Shown here one piece after another: positions 26,010 through 36,177 of a stretch of DNA of 64,000 nucleotides (position 1 is its first letter; every line of letters begins with the position of its first letter). A program made the translations under genes and the position numbers. Location: assembly GCF_900100015.1 (NCBI RefSeq), contig NZ_FNDD01000017.1, positions 1-64,000 of the forward strand, read 5' to 3'. The notes below the pieces were generated by a model. That model was not told the DNA's origin and did not search any database. It saw only the letters and a list, made by a program, of their open reading frames with translations. This stretch comes from Vibrio xiamenensis (GTDB lineage Bacteria; Pseudomonadota; Gammaproteobacteria; Enterobacterales; Vibrionaceae).

Positions 26010-27853
26010 ACTTGATATCCCATTCGCCATATCACGCCGCCATTGGCGTGATTGGCCATGTCGATCACGGCAAAACCACGCTCATTCAAGCCATGACTGG
26101 CATGATGACCGCACGCGAACACGAACAAAAGCTTGGCATGACCCAAGATTTAGGCTTTGCGCATTTTTGCGATGACCATGGCAATACCATCGGCGTCGTC
26201 GACGTACCTGGTCATGAACGTTACATTCGCAATATGGTTTCCGGCATGGCATCACTTAATGCCGTCGTGCTTGTAATATCAGCGCAAGAAGGCTGGATGG
26301 CGATGACCAGTTCTCACCTCAAAATTGCCCATGCACTGGGTCAAACCAAGGTCATTGTGTGCATTAACAAAGCCGATTTGGTCACCGCAGAGCAAATCGA
26401 TTTACTGGAAGAACAAGCGCTGCAGCAGGTGCTAAACCTAACTGGTGAAATTGCCGAAGTGGTTGCGGTGTCTGCCATCACGCATCAGGGCATCGACGTG
26501 CTTAAAGCGCTGATCATCGAACAAATTCGCGATAATTCATCCTCAACCGATGATACTGCTATGCGCCTTTATATCGACAGAAGCTTTACCATTAATGGCA
26601 TTGGCACTGTGGTTACCGGCACCCTAGGTCAAGGGCAAATTACGCTCGATGATAAAGTCCACATCGCCTCCGGCAGCCATATCAATACGGTGTCGCAAGC
26701 GGTCAAAGTTCGCAGCCTACAGGCCTATCATCAGGAGTGTAAGCAGGTCGATGGCGTAAGCCGAGTCGCGGTGTGTTTAAAAGGCATTAAGCGCAAAGAC
26801 ATTCGCCGCGGTGACTGCTTGGTGAAATCGCCGAGTGATTGTGTGCTCAGCGACAGCTTTATCGTGCGTTTAAATCCTGCACTAACATCAGGACTGAAAA
26901 GCAACAAACAGATTGAAGTCGCGTTTGGCAGTTGGCACGGCTTCGGCCAATTGATTGTGCTCAAAGACACCCAGCTTGCACGCATCAAGCTCACCCAACC
27001 TGCGCCGATGTATTTTGCCCAGCCAGTTGCGCTGATTCGCCATGGCGGCAGCGAGCTTATCGCAGGCGGCGCAATCGTCTGGACCGATGCTGTTAATGGC
27101 TTTATTCGCCGTAAATTGTATCAAGCCCTCGATAGTCTGGTTTTGCCGATTGAAAGCCATCAGCAAACGCAAATTGAATTTATGCTGCGCGGATTCATCG
27201 CCGTCGACGCCTTAACTCAATCTGCGCTCAACGCGCTTAGCCAGCAAAGCCAAAAAAGCCAAAGCGTGCAAATTGGCGATTGGCTGTTTGATAGCCAATG
27301 GCTAGATGAATCACGTGCGCAGCTATTGTTGGCTTTAAATCAGCCGGAAGCCGCGCTCAGTGATATCGAACTCAGTCATGCATTGCGCCTTGAGCAAGGC
27401 GCAATTGAGCGTCTGACCGCCATGCTCAAAGCCGAACACGCGATTCATTTAAGCTGCGGGAAATGGGTGTTGGGCGATGGACAATCAGAAGATGACTTAA
27501 CGCCAGAGGCGCAATCATTACTCAGTAGTATTCGCTCTCAAGGCAAAGACGGCTTTGAACTCAGTAAACAATCGCTTGCGCCAAGCGAAAAAGCTCAGTT
27601 GCGAAACTTAGCGCGGCTTAAGTACGTGATATGTCTTGAAGGCGATATTTACTATGCCGACGAACTTTACCAAACTCTGGTGCGCGCGATTATTACCAAC
27701 CACAGCCAAGGCGATCGCATCAGTATGGCGGACATTAAAGATAGAAGCGGCTTAAGCCGTAAATACGCCATTCCACTGGCCAATAAAATGGAAATTGATG
27801 GCTGGATGCGCCGTGATGAAAACCAGCGCGTGATTCTGCGCTCCTTAGATTAA
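26006..27853 (+). CDS. selB: Selenocysteine-specific elongation factor
   Basis: GTPase that delivers Sec-tRNA(Sec) to the ribosome and binds the SECIS hairpin. The 615-residue protein has G1 VIGHVDHGKTTL (about 14-25), G3 DVPGHERYIRNM, G4 NKADL, then EF-Tu-like domains II and III. The C-terminal third consists of winged-helix repeats (from about 430: ALRLEQGAIERLTAMLKAEH, DRSGLSRKYAIPLANKMEID) that read the mRNA hairpin. It overlaps selA by 4 bases and ends at a bidirectional terminator. Confidence 0.97.
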   Translation: MNLISHSPYHAAIGVIGHVDHGKTTLIQAMTGMMTAREHEQKLGMTQDLGFAHFCDDHGNTIGVVDVPGHERYIRNMVSGMASLNAVVLVISAQEGWMAMTSSHLKIAHALGQTKVIVCINKADLVTAEQIDLLEEQALQQVLNLTGEIAEVVAVSAITHQGIDVLKALIIEQIRDNSSSTDDTAMRLYIDRSFTINGIGTVVTGTLGQGQITLDDKVHIASGSHINTVSQAVKVRSLQAYHQECKQVDGVSRVAVCLKGIKRKDIRRGDCLVKSPSDCVLSDSFIVRLNPALTSGLKSNKQIEVAFGSWHGFGQLIVLKDTQLARIKLTQPAPMYFAQPVALIRHGGSELIAGGAIVWTDAVNGFIRRKLYQALDSLVLPIESHQQTQIEFMLRGFIAVDALTQSALNALSQQSQKSQSVQIGDWLFDSQWLDESRAQLLLALNQPEAALSDIELSHALRLEQGAIERLTAMLKAEHAIHLSCGKWVLGDGQSEDDLTPEAQSLLSSIRSQGKDGFELSKQSLAPSEKAQLRNLARLKYVICLEGDIYYADELYQTLVRAIITNHSQGDRISMADIKDRSGLSRKYAIPLANKMEIDGWMRRDENQRVILRSLD

Positions 27854-27876
27854 AGCGTTTCATTTCATAGATATAA

Positions 27877-27901
27877 AAACAGCCAGCGATGCTGGCTGTT
27901 T
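27877..27901. terminator. Bidirectional terminator between selB and selD
   Basis: 11-bp perfect stem AAACAGCCAGC / GCTGGCTGTTT with a GAT loop, in the gap between the convergent selB and selD genes. Confidence 0.82.
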
Positions 27902-27947
27902 GATTGATTGGTTTGCGCATGGCTTTGCAAGTGGCATATCGAGCCAA

Positions 27948-28991
27948 TCACACCACTTCGATAACGATACTCGAATCGGCGTCGGTCTTTTCCAACAACT
28001 CACCAAATGGCGCTAACTCAATACCGTGCAGTGCTGCCACGGTTTGTAACTCATCCTGATGGCCTTTTTCCACAGCCAGCAATAATCCGCCCGAAGTTTG
28101 CGGATCGCACAAGATCGATTTTTGCCGTTCGCTCATCGGCGCAACTAAGTGTCCATAACTGTCGAAGTTACGAAATGTACCACCCGGCATACAATCCAAA
28201 TCAATGTATTGTTGTACGCCCGGTAGTACCGGCACTTTGTCAAACTCAACTCGCGCCATCAGGTTTGAACCGAGGCACACTTCGCTTAGATGACCAAGCA
28301 GACCAAAGCCCGTTACATCAGTCATGGCTTTCACGCAGTTGAGTTTGGCAAAATCAAAACCAGGACTATTGAGCTTACACATCCAATCGCGCGCTAAGCC
28401 TTGATGCTCGAATTGCAATTTAGCGCGTTTTTCTGCGGTTGTGAGTACCCCAATGCCGAGCGGTTTGGTCAAAAATAACTCGCAGCCCGCTTGCGCTTGA
28501 CTATTACGTTTGACTTTATCGGTGTCGATAACACCTGTAACCGCTAGGCCAAAAATGGGCTCAGGCGCATCAATCGAGTGACCGCCAGCCAAAGTGATTC
28601 CCGCTTGCCGACACACAGCGCGGCCACCTTCAGTGACTTGCTTTGCCACCTCTGGCGCGAGCTTATCCAGCGGCCAGCCCAAAATCGCGATCGCCATAAT
28701 CGGTTTCCCTCCCATGGCGTAAACATCGCTGATTGCGTTGGTGGCAGCAATGCGACCAAAATCGTACGGGTCATCAACAATCGGCATAAAGAAGTCGGTC
28801 GTGCTGATGATCGAGGTGCCATTTTGCAAATCGTACACCGCCGCATCATCGCGATGTTCATTACCCACCAATAAATTTGGATCTTTAAACGCCGGAACAT
28901 CGCTTTTGAGGATCTGCTCAAGCACCTTAGGAGAAATTTTGCAGCCACACCCTGCGCCGTGGCTATATTGGGTTAAACGTATCGAACTCAT
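27948..28991 (-). CDS. selD: Selenophosphate synthetase
   Basis: Makes selenophosphate, the Se donor for SelA, from selenide and ATP. The 347-residue protein equals E. coli SelD in length. The catalytic segment [13 protein letters not shown] carries the active-site Cys (Cys, not Sec) and Lys. The ATP-site motifs [27 protein letters not shown] and [14 protein letters not shown] follow. ATG 28991 has AAGGA 6 bases upstream; the GTG one codon earlier is too close. It is the last gene of a likely fdhD-rhodanese-selD operon. Confidence 0.97.
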   Translation of the reverse strand: MSSIRLTQYSHGAGCGCKISPKVLEQILKSDVPAFKDPNLLVGNEHRDDAAVYDLQNGTSIISTTDFFMPIVDDPYDFGRIAATNAISDVYAMGGKPIMAIAILGWPLDKLAPEVAKQVTEGGRAVCRQAGITLAGGHSIDAPEPIFGLAVTGVIDTDKVKRNSQAQAGCELFLTKPLGIGVLTTAEKRAKLQFEHQGLARDWMCKLNSPGFDFAKLNCVKAMTDVTGFGLLGHLSEVCLGSNLMARVEFDKVPVLPGVQQYIDLDCMPGGTFRNFDSYGHLVAPMSERQKSILCDPQTSGGLLLAVEKGHQDELQTVAALHGIELAPFGELLEKTDADSSIVIEVV

Positions 28992-29036
28992 CACTGTTCC
29001 TTAAATTTAAGCCGAGGTTAAATCACACTTCACGCA

Positions 29037-30410
29037 CTAAGCTTTGGGTACCGCCGTGGCGTTGGCAGCGCTGACTGCACCGGTTTGAGTCGGATTGGAT
29101 TTGTCCATGCTCCACTCATACCAGCCGCCATCAAACACGCTGATATTTGACCAGCCCATCGCATGGGCAAAGAGGAATACTTCTGCGGCGCGCCAGCCCG
29201 TGCCACAGTAAAAACTGACGTTTTGGTCTGGATAGATATTCCAGTCACGCCATTTACGCGCGATTTCTTCTGCAGCGCGCATGGTGCCGTCGGGGTTGGT
29301 GAAATCATCAAGATTGTTGGCGTTTTTACCGCCTTGCCCCCACTTCGCGCCGGCAATGCGCCCTTTAGGTTCTATGTAGGTGTAGCCACTGATGTCACCG
29401 ATGTATTCGCTCCACGTGCGCACACTGACCAGCGAATTATGTTCAGGGTCTTTGAGTAATTGTTTGGCGCTATTCAAACCAATCACATATTCCGGATGCG
29501 CTGGAATAGCGCTGTCAAAGCTTGATTTTTCGGCTTTCACATCACCAGATTCGGTCGCAAACTCGCCGCTTTGCCATGCATCCCAACCGCCATCAAGCAA
29601 CCGCACATCCGCAACACCCGCATACATCAAAATCTGGCCGATGCGCGCCGCCGCCATATTGTCGCGACCATACAAGATCACCGTGCTATCCGGTAGAATG
29701 CCCAGCGCTTCAATTGCCGATTTCAGCTTGTCATCGGAAACTTGATTCCACAGCGGTTCAGACTCGAACAGGTTGGTATCAGCGTAAACCGCGCCCTTGA
29801 TATGCGACACCAAATAACTTTTTGGTGCGCCCCACCCAGCTTCAATGACTGTGAATTGATGTTTTGGCGCTTTAGGGAGCAAGGCAGCAAGCTCGGCAGG
29901 TTGATTAACCAGTCGATTAAGCCAATCAGCACTGACCAATTGCTCAAAATGCGGCAGTGCCACCAATTGATTCATGTTCTCTTGCAGCGCATTTTTTTTC
30001 AGCGATACGCTTTTAAATCCGGCATCTTTGAGCTGCTCAACCAATAATTCGGCCTTTTTAGCCGCGCAATACACTTGGGTTGGTTTGCTTGCATCAAGCT
30101 GTTTTTGCTCAAACAAATACGCTTGTTTCTCTGATGCTGACATTGCATTTAGCCACTCTGGGCGCACGTTGATTGCCCCTGGCAAATGGCCGCCTTTACT
30201 CATACCAACCTCTGGCCAGCCATTAAAATATTCACTCGCTCGGCAATCGATAAGCTGCGAGTTTTGCTCCTGGGCCGCCAAACTAGGCGCGCTGATTAGC
30301 ATGGCGCCAACTAAACAGCCGATAGAGTGAAGAGTAAAGCGCGAACTCGTGGTGTTCGATAACTTCAGTGCCGTTGAGCTTAAGACCGATGGCGTGAATG
30401 CCGCTGACAT
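29037..30410 (-). CDS. Exported triple-rhodanese-domain sulfurtransferase
   Basis: The 457-residue protein has a hydrophobic N-terminal signal (IGCLVGAMLISAPSLAAQ) and three rhodanese modules. Module 1 (about 50-165) has an active-site loop with Cys115 (VYCAAKKAE). Module 2 (about 180-285) has Gly248 where the Cys should be (LYGRDNMAA), so it is probably inactive. Module 3 (about 305-435) has Cys402 (FYCGTGWRAAE). AGAGG lies just before ATG. It sits 21 bp after fdhD and 45 bp before selD on the same strand, which suggests a role in moving sulfur or selenium for formate-dehydrogenase and selenoprotein synthesis. An exported location makes periplasmic S/Se handling more likely. That role is inference. 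Confidence 0.85.
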   Translation of the reverse strand: MSAAFTPSVLSSTALKLSNTTSSRFTLHSIGCLVGAMLISAPSLAAQEQNSQLIDCRASEYFNGWPEVGMSKGGHLPGAINVRPEWLNAMSASEKQAYLFEQKQLDASKPTQVYCAAKKAELLVEQLKDAGFKSVSLKKNALQENMNQLVALPHFEQLVSADWLNRLVNQPAELAALLPKAPKHQFTVIEAGWGAPKSYLVSHIKGAVYADTNLFESEPLWNQVSDDKLKSAIEALGILPDSTVILYGRDNMAAARIGQILMYAGVADVRLLDGGWDAWQSGEFATESGDVKAEKSSFDSAIPAHPEYVIGLNSAKQLLKDPEHNSLVSVRTWSEYIGDISGYTYIEPKGRIAGAKWGQGGKNANNLDDFTNPDGTMRAAEEIARKWRDWNIYPDQNVSFYCGTGWRAAEVFLFAHAMGWSNISVFDGGWYEWSMDKSNPTQTGAVSAANATAVPKA

Positions 30411-30431
30411 AATTACCTCTAAAATAACAAT

Positions 30432-31277
30432 TTAAAATTTGATTCGATTAGCGTGAGAATACACATTCATTCGCCCGGCGCGGCAGTAACCGGCGAGCGT
30501 GACATTGTGCTGCTCAGCCAGTTCCACACCTAAGCTGGTGGCGCCAGAAATGGCCAATAACGTGCCCACATTGGCAGCAATCACTTTTTGCACCATTTCA
30601 AAACTGGCGCGGCTAGATACCAGTATTGCGCCGCCGCTCAACTTATTTTTTAGGCAGTGGCCGATAAGCTTGTCTAGCGCATTGTGCCGACCCAGATCTT
30701 CGCGAATCGCCACAATGTCCCCTTCGGCATTTAAATACGCGGCGCCATGCATTGAGCCAGTTTGCTGATTAAGCACTTGATGATCGTGAAATGCGCCAAG
30801 TGCCTTTTCTACCGCGTGGTAGCTGAACTGGGTTGTATCCTCAACGATGCTGAGCTCACGGGTAACATGTTCAAGGCTCTGGGCACCACAAATGCCACAG
30901 CCAGTGCGCCCGGCCAGTGCGCGACGTGCGCGTTTTAAGCGTTCAAAACAGCGATTAGGTAGCTCGATATGCAGCTCAACGCCATGACAGCTGGGCACCA
31001 GCTCTATGGTGTAAATATCACTGACTTTATCGACGATCCCTTCAGTCAAAGAAAACCCCAGCGCAAAATCTTCAAGGTCTTGTGCGCTGCACATCTGCAC
31101 TGTGTGGGCGATGCCGTTGTAGACCAGCGCAATGGCCGTTTCGACTGCCAATTCATCCATCTCGTGTAAAAACACCTGACCATCGTGGTAACCCAATCGT
31201 TCATGGGTACGGCTCACAGCGCCGTGTGTCAGAGACTGTTTAGACGGATCAATTTGGCGCTGTGGGGCGTGATACAT
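30432..31277 (-). CDS. fdhD: Formate dehydrogenase sulfurtransferase (FdhD)
   Basis: Activates formate dehydrogenase by transferring sulfur from a cysteine desulfurase to the molybdenum cofactor. The 281-residue protein has the conserved GRTGCGICGAQSLE loop with the CxxC cysteines, the HGAAYLNAEGDIVAIREDLG core and GRHNALDKLIG. The frame extends 57 codons upstream, but the region before ATG 31277 is basic and unlike the family, and AAGG lies 9 bases before this ATG. First of fdhD-rhodanese-selD; fhlA ends 187 bp upstream on the same strand. Its client is FdhF. Confidence 0.93.
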   Translation of the reverse strand: MYHAPQRQIDPSKQSLTHGAVSRTHERLGYHDGQVFLHEMDELAVETAIALVYNGIAHTVQMCSAQDLEDFALGFSLTEGIVDKVSDIYTIELVPSCHGVELHIELPNRCFERLKRARRALAGRTGCGICGAQSLEHVTRELSIVEDTTQFSYHAVEKALGAFHDHQVLNQQTGSMHGAAYLNAEGDIVAIREDLGRHNALDKLIGHCLKNKLSGGAILVSSRASFEMVQKVIAANVGTLLAISGATSLGVELAEQHNVTLAGYCRAGRMNVYSHANRIKF

Positions 31278-31464
31278 AACGTGAACCTTAGTTAAACGTA
31301 AATTGAAGCGCGGCAACGCGGCGATGATTAATAAGCGCTGCCGCACGAGGGCACATAAGCAAACTCTAAGTGCGATGAATTCGCGACCTGAGGATTTGTC
31401 ATCACGACAAACAATAATTGCGATACACAGCATCATCGCCACAGGCAATCGCCGGCAGACGTTG

Positions 31465-33693
31465 CTAGGTGTAGTCGCTGGTTTTGATGTTCAACCTTTG
31501 CATGCGAGACAGCAAGGTGGTGCGCTTTAACCCAAGGCGCTGCGCCGCACCGCGCGGCCCTGCGACAATGCCGTTGGTTTGCTTTAGCACTTGAATGATC
31601 TGCTCGCGCTCTAAACTTTTTGGCTCGCTGAGTGGCGAAGGTTCACTGACCTTAACTGGCGTTTGCGCTGAAACTGGGGTTGGTTCTGCGGCCAATGCGT
31701 AGTTGGCTTCAATCTCCGCTAGGGTTTTGGCATCAGTCTCAGGGAAATATTCACGCAGTTCAGAAACAGGCAAATGCAGCACTGGGCCAAACGTCATGAT
31801 CACCGCCCGCTCAATGACGTTTTTCAGCTCGCGAATGTTACCCGGCCACGGCAGCGAAGTCAGAACGCGCAGCGTTTCTGCCGAAATTCGCTTAATGTCG
31901 CGATTCATTTTCTTGGCATAAATGCGCGTAAAGTGTTTTGCCAGCAGTGGAATGTCTTCGCGACGCTCACGCAGCGGCGGGATACGAATCGGAAATACAT
32001 TCAAGCGATAATACAAATCGCGGCGAAAGGTTTTGTCTTCGACCATACCAAGCAAGTCTTGATGCGTTGCCGCAATTAAGCGCACGTCGACGGGAATCAC
32101 AGTGTGCTTACCCACCCGCTCAACCTCACCTTCTTGAATCGCACGCAACACTTTCGGTTGAAGTTCAAGCGGCATATCGCCAATTTCATCTAAAAAGAAG
32201 GTGCTCTTGTGCGCTTCTTCAAAACGGCCGATTTGCTGATTGACCGCGCCGGTAAACGCGCCTTTTTCATGACCAAATAGATCACTTTCAAATAGCCCAG
32301 CAGGCACTGCAGAACAGTTCATTTTGATCATTTTTTTGCGGCTACGACTGCTTGAGTTATGGATCATATTGGCAATCATCTCTTTGCCGGTCCCGGTTTC
32401 ACCAAGGATCAATACCGTGCTGTCACAATCTGCCACCATTAACACGCGCTGCAGTACATCACTCATAACCGCACTCTGGCTGATGATTTCGCCAAACATT
32501 TCATTGTTTTGATAATCTTCTGCGAGCAGCTCTTCATCTTGCTGGGTTGCAGGGGCAATCAGCTTGCTATTACGCTGAAAATTATTGATCGCCACCGCCA
32601 CACGAGCGGCAATTTGCTGTAATAAATCCAATCTATCTTCGGAAAAATAGTTTTCAGATCGATGACCGTATTTAATTACCCCAAGTGATTTTTGGCGAAA
32701 CAACAAAGGTAACACACACTCAGAACTGAGCTTATTGGTAACATAATGATCACTTACATGATTATATTTATGTTTTAAAAGTGGGTAATCTTCTCGGCTT
32801 AAAATTAACGTCTTTTTGGTTTTTATCACGTGTGACGCTAAAGTTTTTTCAAGGCTCTTATTACCATTTCTGTAATTAGGCCGACCATTATCGCCAAGAG
32901 TCACTTCATGACAAAATAAGGTATCACTGCCCTCTTCGAGCGACATAATACTGATAAAATCAATATTAAAATGTTCATAAAGGTGAGTAAAAAGCAAAGT
33001 GGAAAGTCCTTCAAAATCCACTTGACCAATCACCGCTTCAGTCACGTCAACCAGTACATGATTGTGCAAACGACTTTCATCCAACGCCTGATAAACGATG
33101 GGCGGGTATTTCACCAAACCGAGTGTCGATTCATAACCGACCAAACCGGTTTTCTGCCCCGAGTTACGGTTAAGGTTGCCATCAAAGATCTTAGCAATCA
33201 TCAGCGAAGTTGCGATAGAAATCTGTTTTAAATCATTAATGTAAGCATCAGATGCAGAATGATGACTGACAAATTCCAACTTGCCGATATAGCGATTAAA
33301 TGCGCTCAAAGGAAAATGGTAAACCGTGGTGGCATTGGCGTAGATTGGCAAATGAGCGAAGCTTGAGAACTGCTGCTCAAAGCGCGCTTTATCAAACATC
33401 TTATATTTTTCGACTAAGTGCACGTGGTGAATACTAGGGTCGATATCGAGTTGATCAAGCTGCTGAGTTTGGATACTGCCTTGATGAGGGTAAAACAGTA
33501 AATGACTATTTTTTTCTGCGTTGTAGAGAATAATTTGTGCCGACTGGAGTCGACCATCAATAAAAGAAGAACAATTTATTTTATTGACTAAATCCTGAAT
33601 ATTAATTGCTGAACATAAGTGAGAAAAAAACTGACTTACTTTTTCATTAGGAACAAAGTCATTTATTTCAGGCTTCATATATTCAATCATCAT
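31465..33693 (-). CDS. fhlA: FhlA-type sigma-54 transcriptional activator
   Basis: Formate-sensing activator of the hydrogenlyase genes. The 742-residue protein has two N-terminal sensory regions (about 15-170 and 215-372, GAF-type), a central AAA+ domain (about 400-640) with Walker A GETGTGKE (431-438), the sigma-54 contact loop GAFTGA (478-483) and FFLDEIGDMPLELQPKVL, and a C-terminal Fis-type helix-turn-helix (about 700-740; RGAAQRLGLKRTTLLSRMQRL). No receiver domain, so it is ligand-controlled. Between the AAA+ and HTH is a Pro/Ser-rich linker. Sigma-54 promoter candidates at hydN, hyfA, hypA and hupE are its likely targets. Confidence 0.93.
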   Translation of the reverse strand: MMIEYMKPEINDFVPNEKVSQFFSHLCSAINIQDLVNKINCSSFIDGRLQSAQIILYNAEKNSHLLFYPHQGSIQTQQLDQLDIDPSIHHVHLVEKYKMFDKARFEQQFSSFAHLPIYANATTVYHFPLSAFNRYIGKLEFVSHHSASDAYINDLKQISIATSLMIAKIFDGNLNRNSGQKTGLVGYESTLGLVKYPPIVYQALDESRLHNHVLVDVTEAVIGQVDFEGLSTLLFTHLYEHFNIDFISIMSLEEGSDTLFCHEVTLGDNGRPNYRNGNKSLEKTLASHVIKTKKTLILSREDYPLLKHKYNHVSDHYVTNKLSSECVLPLLFRQKSLGVIKYGHRSENYFSEDRLDLLQQIAARVAVAINNFQRNSKLIAPATQQDEELLAEDYQNNEMFGEIISQSAVMSDVLQRVLMVADCDSTVLILGETGTGKEMIANMIHNSSSRSRKKMIKMNCSAVPAGLFESDLFGHEKGAFTGAVNQQIGRFEEAHKSTFFLDEIGDMPLELQPKVLRAIQEGEVERVGKHTVIPVDVRLIAATHQDLLGMVEDKTFRRDLYYRLNVFPIRIPPLRERREDIPLLAKHFTRIYAKKMNRDIKRISAETLRVLTSLPWPGNIRELKNVIERAVIMTFGPVLHLPVSELREYFPETDAKTLAEIEANYALAAEPTPVSAQTPVKVSEPSPLSEPKSLEREQIIQVLKQTNGIVAGPRGAAQRLGLKRTTLLSRMQRLNIKTSDYT

Positions 33694-33896
33694 TATGCCC
33701 TACCGTTCTGGGAACGACATTATAGTGAGAATTCGAGGGTGTGAAACTTGATCTTACGCAATAAAATTTGGCGAATAATATCTTTAATTAAAAAGTTTAT
33801 ATAATAAAAATTCACAACAAATTAATTCAGTAAAAACTATTCATCAAAATAAAGTAAACGATAATTTGATGAATAAAACACTCAATAAAAAATAAC

Positions 33897-33930
33897 AAAG
33901 CCATAATCTTAATTAAAAAATTATGGCTTT
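33897..33930 (-). terminator. Intrinsic terminator of hydN-fdhF
   Basis: 11-bp stem AAAGCCATAAT / ATTATGGCTTT with a 12-base AT loop; on the minus strand followed by GTTATTTTTT. It lies 19 bp after the fdhF stop. Confidence 0.75.
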
Positions 33931-33948
33931 GAGTTACATGGGTAAAAG

Positions 33949-36096
33949 TTAACCTTTCGCAGCTACTCTGAGCTTATTGCGTAGCGCGCTGTATTCCACT
34001 TGAACATGGTTTTCAGCCCACGCTTGATCGTCGATTTTCTCAACTTTCACTGCGCAATATTTATACTCAGGCGTCCCCGAAATAGGGTCGACATGTTCAA
34101 TGGTCAGCTCATTACACGCACCGATCCACCACTGATACGTCATGTACACGGCGCCTTGATTGACTCGCTCGTTGTAGTTGGCGCGAGTAATCACTTTACC
34201 GCGACGCGACGAAACCCACAGCAATTGCTGATCGCCAATGCCGTATTTCTTGGCGTCATTGGGATGGATTTGAGCAAAGCCCGGTTCATCCGATAACGTC
34301 TGCAGCGCCGAACAGTTACCCGTCATTGAACGACAAGAGTAATGGCCAACTTCTCGTACCGTTGACAGAACCAGCGGGTAGTCAACGCAAGGCTGCTCAA
34401 GCGGCGCGCGCCACTCGGTTGCAAACAAATGCCCTTTACCGTTATCGGTACTGAACTGGTTGCCTTCAAACAAGTAAGCCATGCCCATATCAGCATCGCT
34501 TTCGTCAGTACACGGCCACTGCACACTGTTCAAACCTTCAAGTTTCTCGTAGGTTGCACCGTAGTACAGCGGACATAGGCTACGCATTTCATCCCAAATT
34601 TCTTTGGTGTTGCTGTAGGCCATTGGATAACCCATTGCCTGCGCCATCAACGAGAAGATTTCCCAGTCAACCTTTGTGCCTTGCGGCGGATTGATCGCTT
34701 TATAGAAGCGTTGGAAACCGCGGTCTGCACTTGAATACACCCCTTCATGTTCGCCCCAACTCGTGGCTGGGAAAATCACATCCGCCATCTCGGCGGTTTT
34801 GGTCATGAAGATGTCTTGAACAATCACCAAGTCCAACTTCGCCATCATGGCGCGAAACGCCGCCAAATCGGCTTCGGTTTGCGCCGGATCTTCGCCAAAG
34901 ATGTAGTAAGCACGCAGCTTACCATCATGCACCAAGTGGTTAATTTCAGTCAGTTTGACGCCATTATGCGGCGATAACTTCACGCCCCACGCCTGTTCAA
35001 ACTTCTCGCGAACCGCTGGGTCTTCCACTTTTTGATAACCCGGGTAGTAGTTTGGCAGCATGCCAAGGTCACAAGTCCCTTGCACGTTGTTCTGACCACG
35101 CACCGGACCACAACCCACACCAGGGCGACCAAAGTTACCGGTGATGAGCGCAAGGCTTGCCAGCCCTTTGACCACATCCACGGCTTGACCATACTGCGTA
35201 ACGCCCATTCCCCAAAGAATCATCGCACCGGATGACTTGGCGTAAGTACGCGCCGCACGGCGAATCTCTTCAGGATCGAGACCCGTAATTTGCGCCACGC
35301 TTTCTGGCGTGTACTGCTCAATCACTTGTTTGTATTCAACCAATCCATCGGTGTAATTGTCGATGTATGACTGATTTTGCAAGTTCTCAGCGAAAATCAC
35401 ATGGGCAATAGCATTAACCAGCGCCATGTTCGAACCGTTGTTCAGTTGCAGCCACTGATCGGCCACGCGTGCACTTTCTATTTTGCGTGGGTCACAGACA
35501 ATGATTTTGGCACCATTGGCTTTGGCTTTAAGAATGTGTTTCGCCACAACCGGATGAGAATCCCCTGCGTTGTAGCCGAAAATAAGTAAGCATTTTGCGT
35601 CTTTGATTTCAGTAATGGCGTTGCTCATTGCGCCGTTACCTACTGTTGCCTCCAGACCGGAGACTGATGGAGCGTGTCACACCCTAGCGCAGTGATCGAC
35701 GTTATTGGTCCCAATAACCGCTCGCGCGAACTTTTGCATCGCAAAGTTGGCTTCGTTACCTGGCCCACGGGCCGAGCCTGTAGTCATGATCGCATCAGCG
35801 CCATATTGCTGCTTGATGTTTTTTAGTCGTGAACTGGCAAACTCAATCGCTTCATCCCAAGAAACGTTTTCCAATTTGCCACCTTTCTCGCGGCGAATCA
35901 TTGGGCTTTTTAGTCGCGGCGCCAACAAATTGGTGTCGTTTAGAAAGTCCCAGCCGTAGTAACCTTTTAGGCACAACTCGCCCTGGTTAGTGCGGCCATT
36001 TGCAGGCTCAGCGCCAACCACTTTGCCGTTCTCGGTCAGTAAGTTTAACTTACAGCCAGTACCGCAATAGGGGCATACCGTTATTGTTTTTTCCAT
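33949..36096 (-). CDS. fdhF: Selenocysteine formate dehydrogenase H
   Basis: Oxidises formate to CO2 at a molybdenum bis-MGD centre; the electron donor half of FHL. Two open frames (36096-35677 and 35628-33949) are one gene interrupted by an in-frame TGA at 35679-35677. Read through, it gives 715 residues with Sec140 in HCARV-U-HAPSVSG, the position and length of E. coli FdhF. The N-terminus has the [4Fe-4S] ligands (CPYCGTGC and LCLKGYYGW). The codons after the TGA form a SECIS hairpin. Full Sec machinery is 7-12 kb away. Cotranscribed behind hydN. This is not a frameshift or pseudogene. Confidence 0.97.
35638..35679 (-). promoter_or_regulatory. SECIS hairpin directing UGA-to-Sec at fdhF codon 140
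   Basis: Starting at the UGA, the minus strand reads UGACACGCUCC then folds CUCC-GGUCU-GGAG at its tip. The apical GGUCU is the base set contacted by SelB in the E. coli fdhF SECIS, at the same distance from the UGA. Confidence 0.88.
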
Positions 36097-36177
36097 GTAA
36101 AACTCTCGCTTTTTATGGCGTTATTTATGTCTATTTTTGCTTGGCGAAAACGCCGCGCATTATTGAATTAACTATGA

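Noticed and set aside
35629..36096. fdhF interpreted as frameshifted or nonsense-mutated
   Set aside because: The UGA is exactly at Sec140, is followed by a SECIS hairpin, and the window contains the full Sec machinery.
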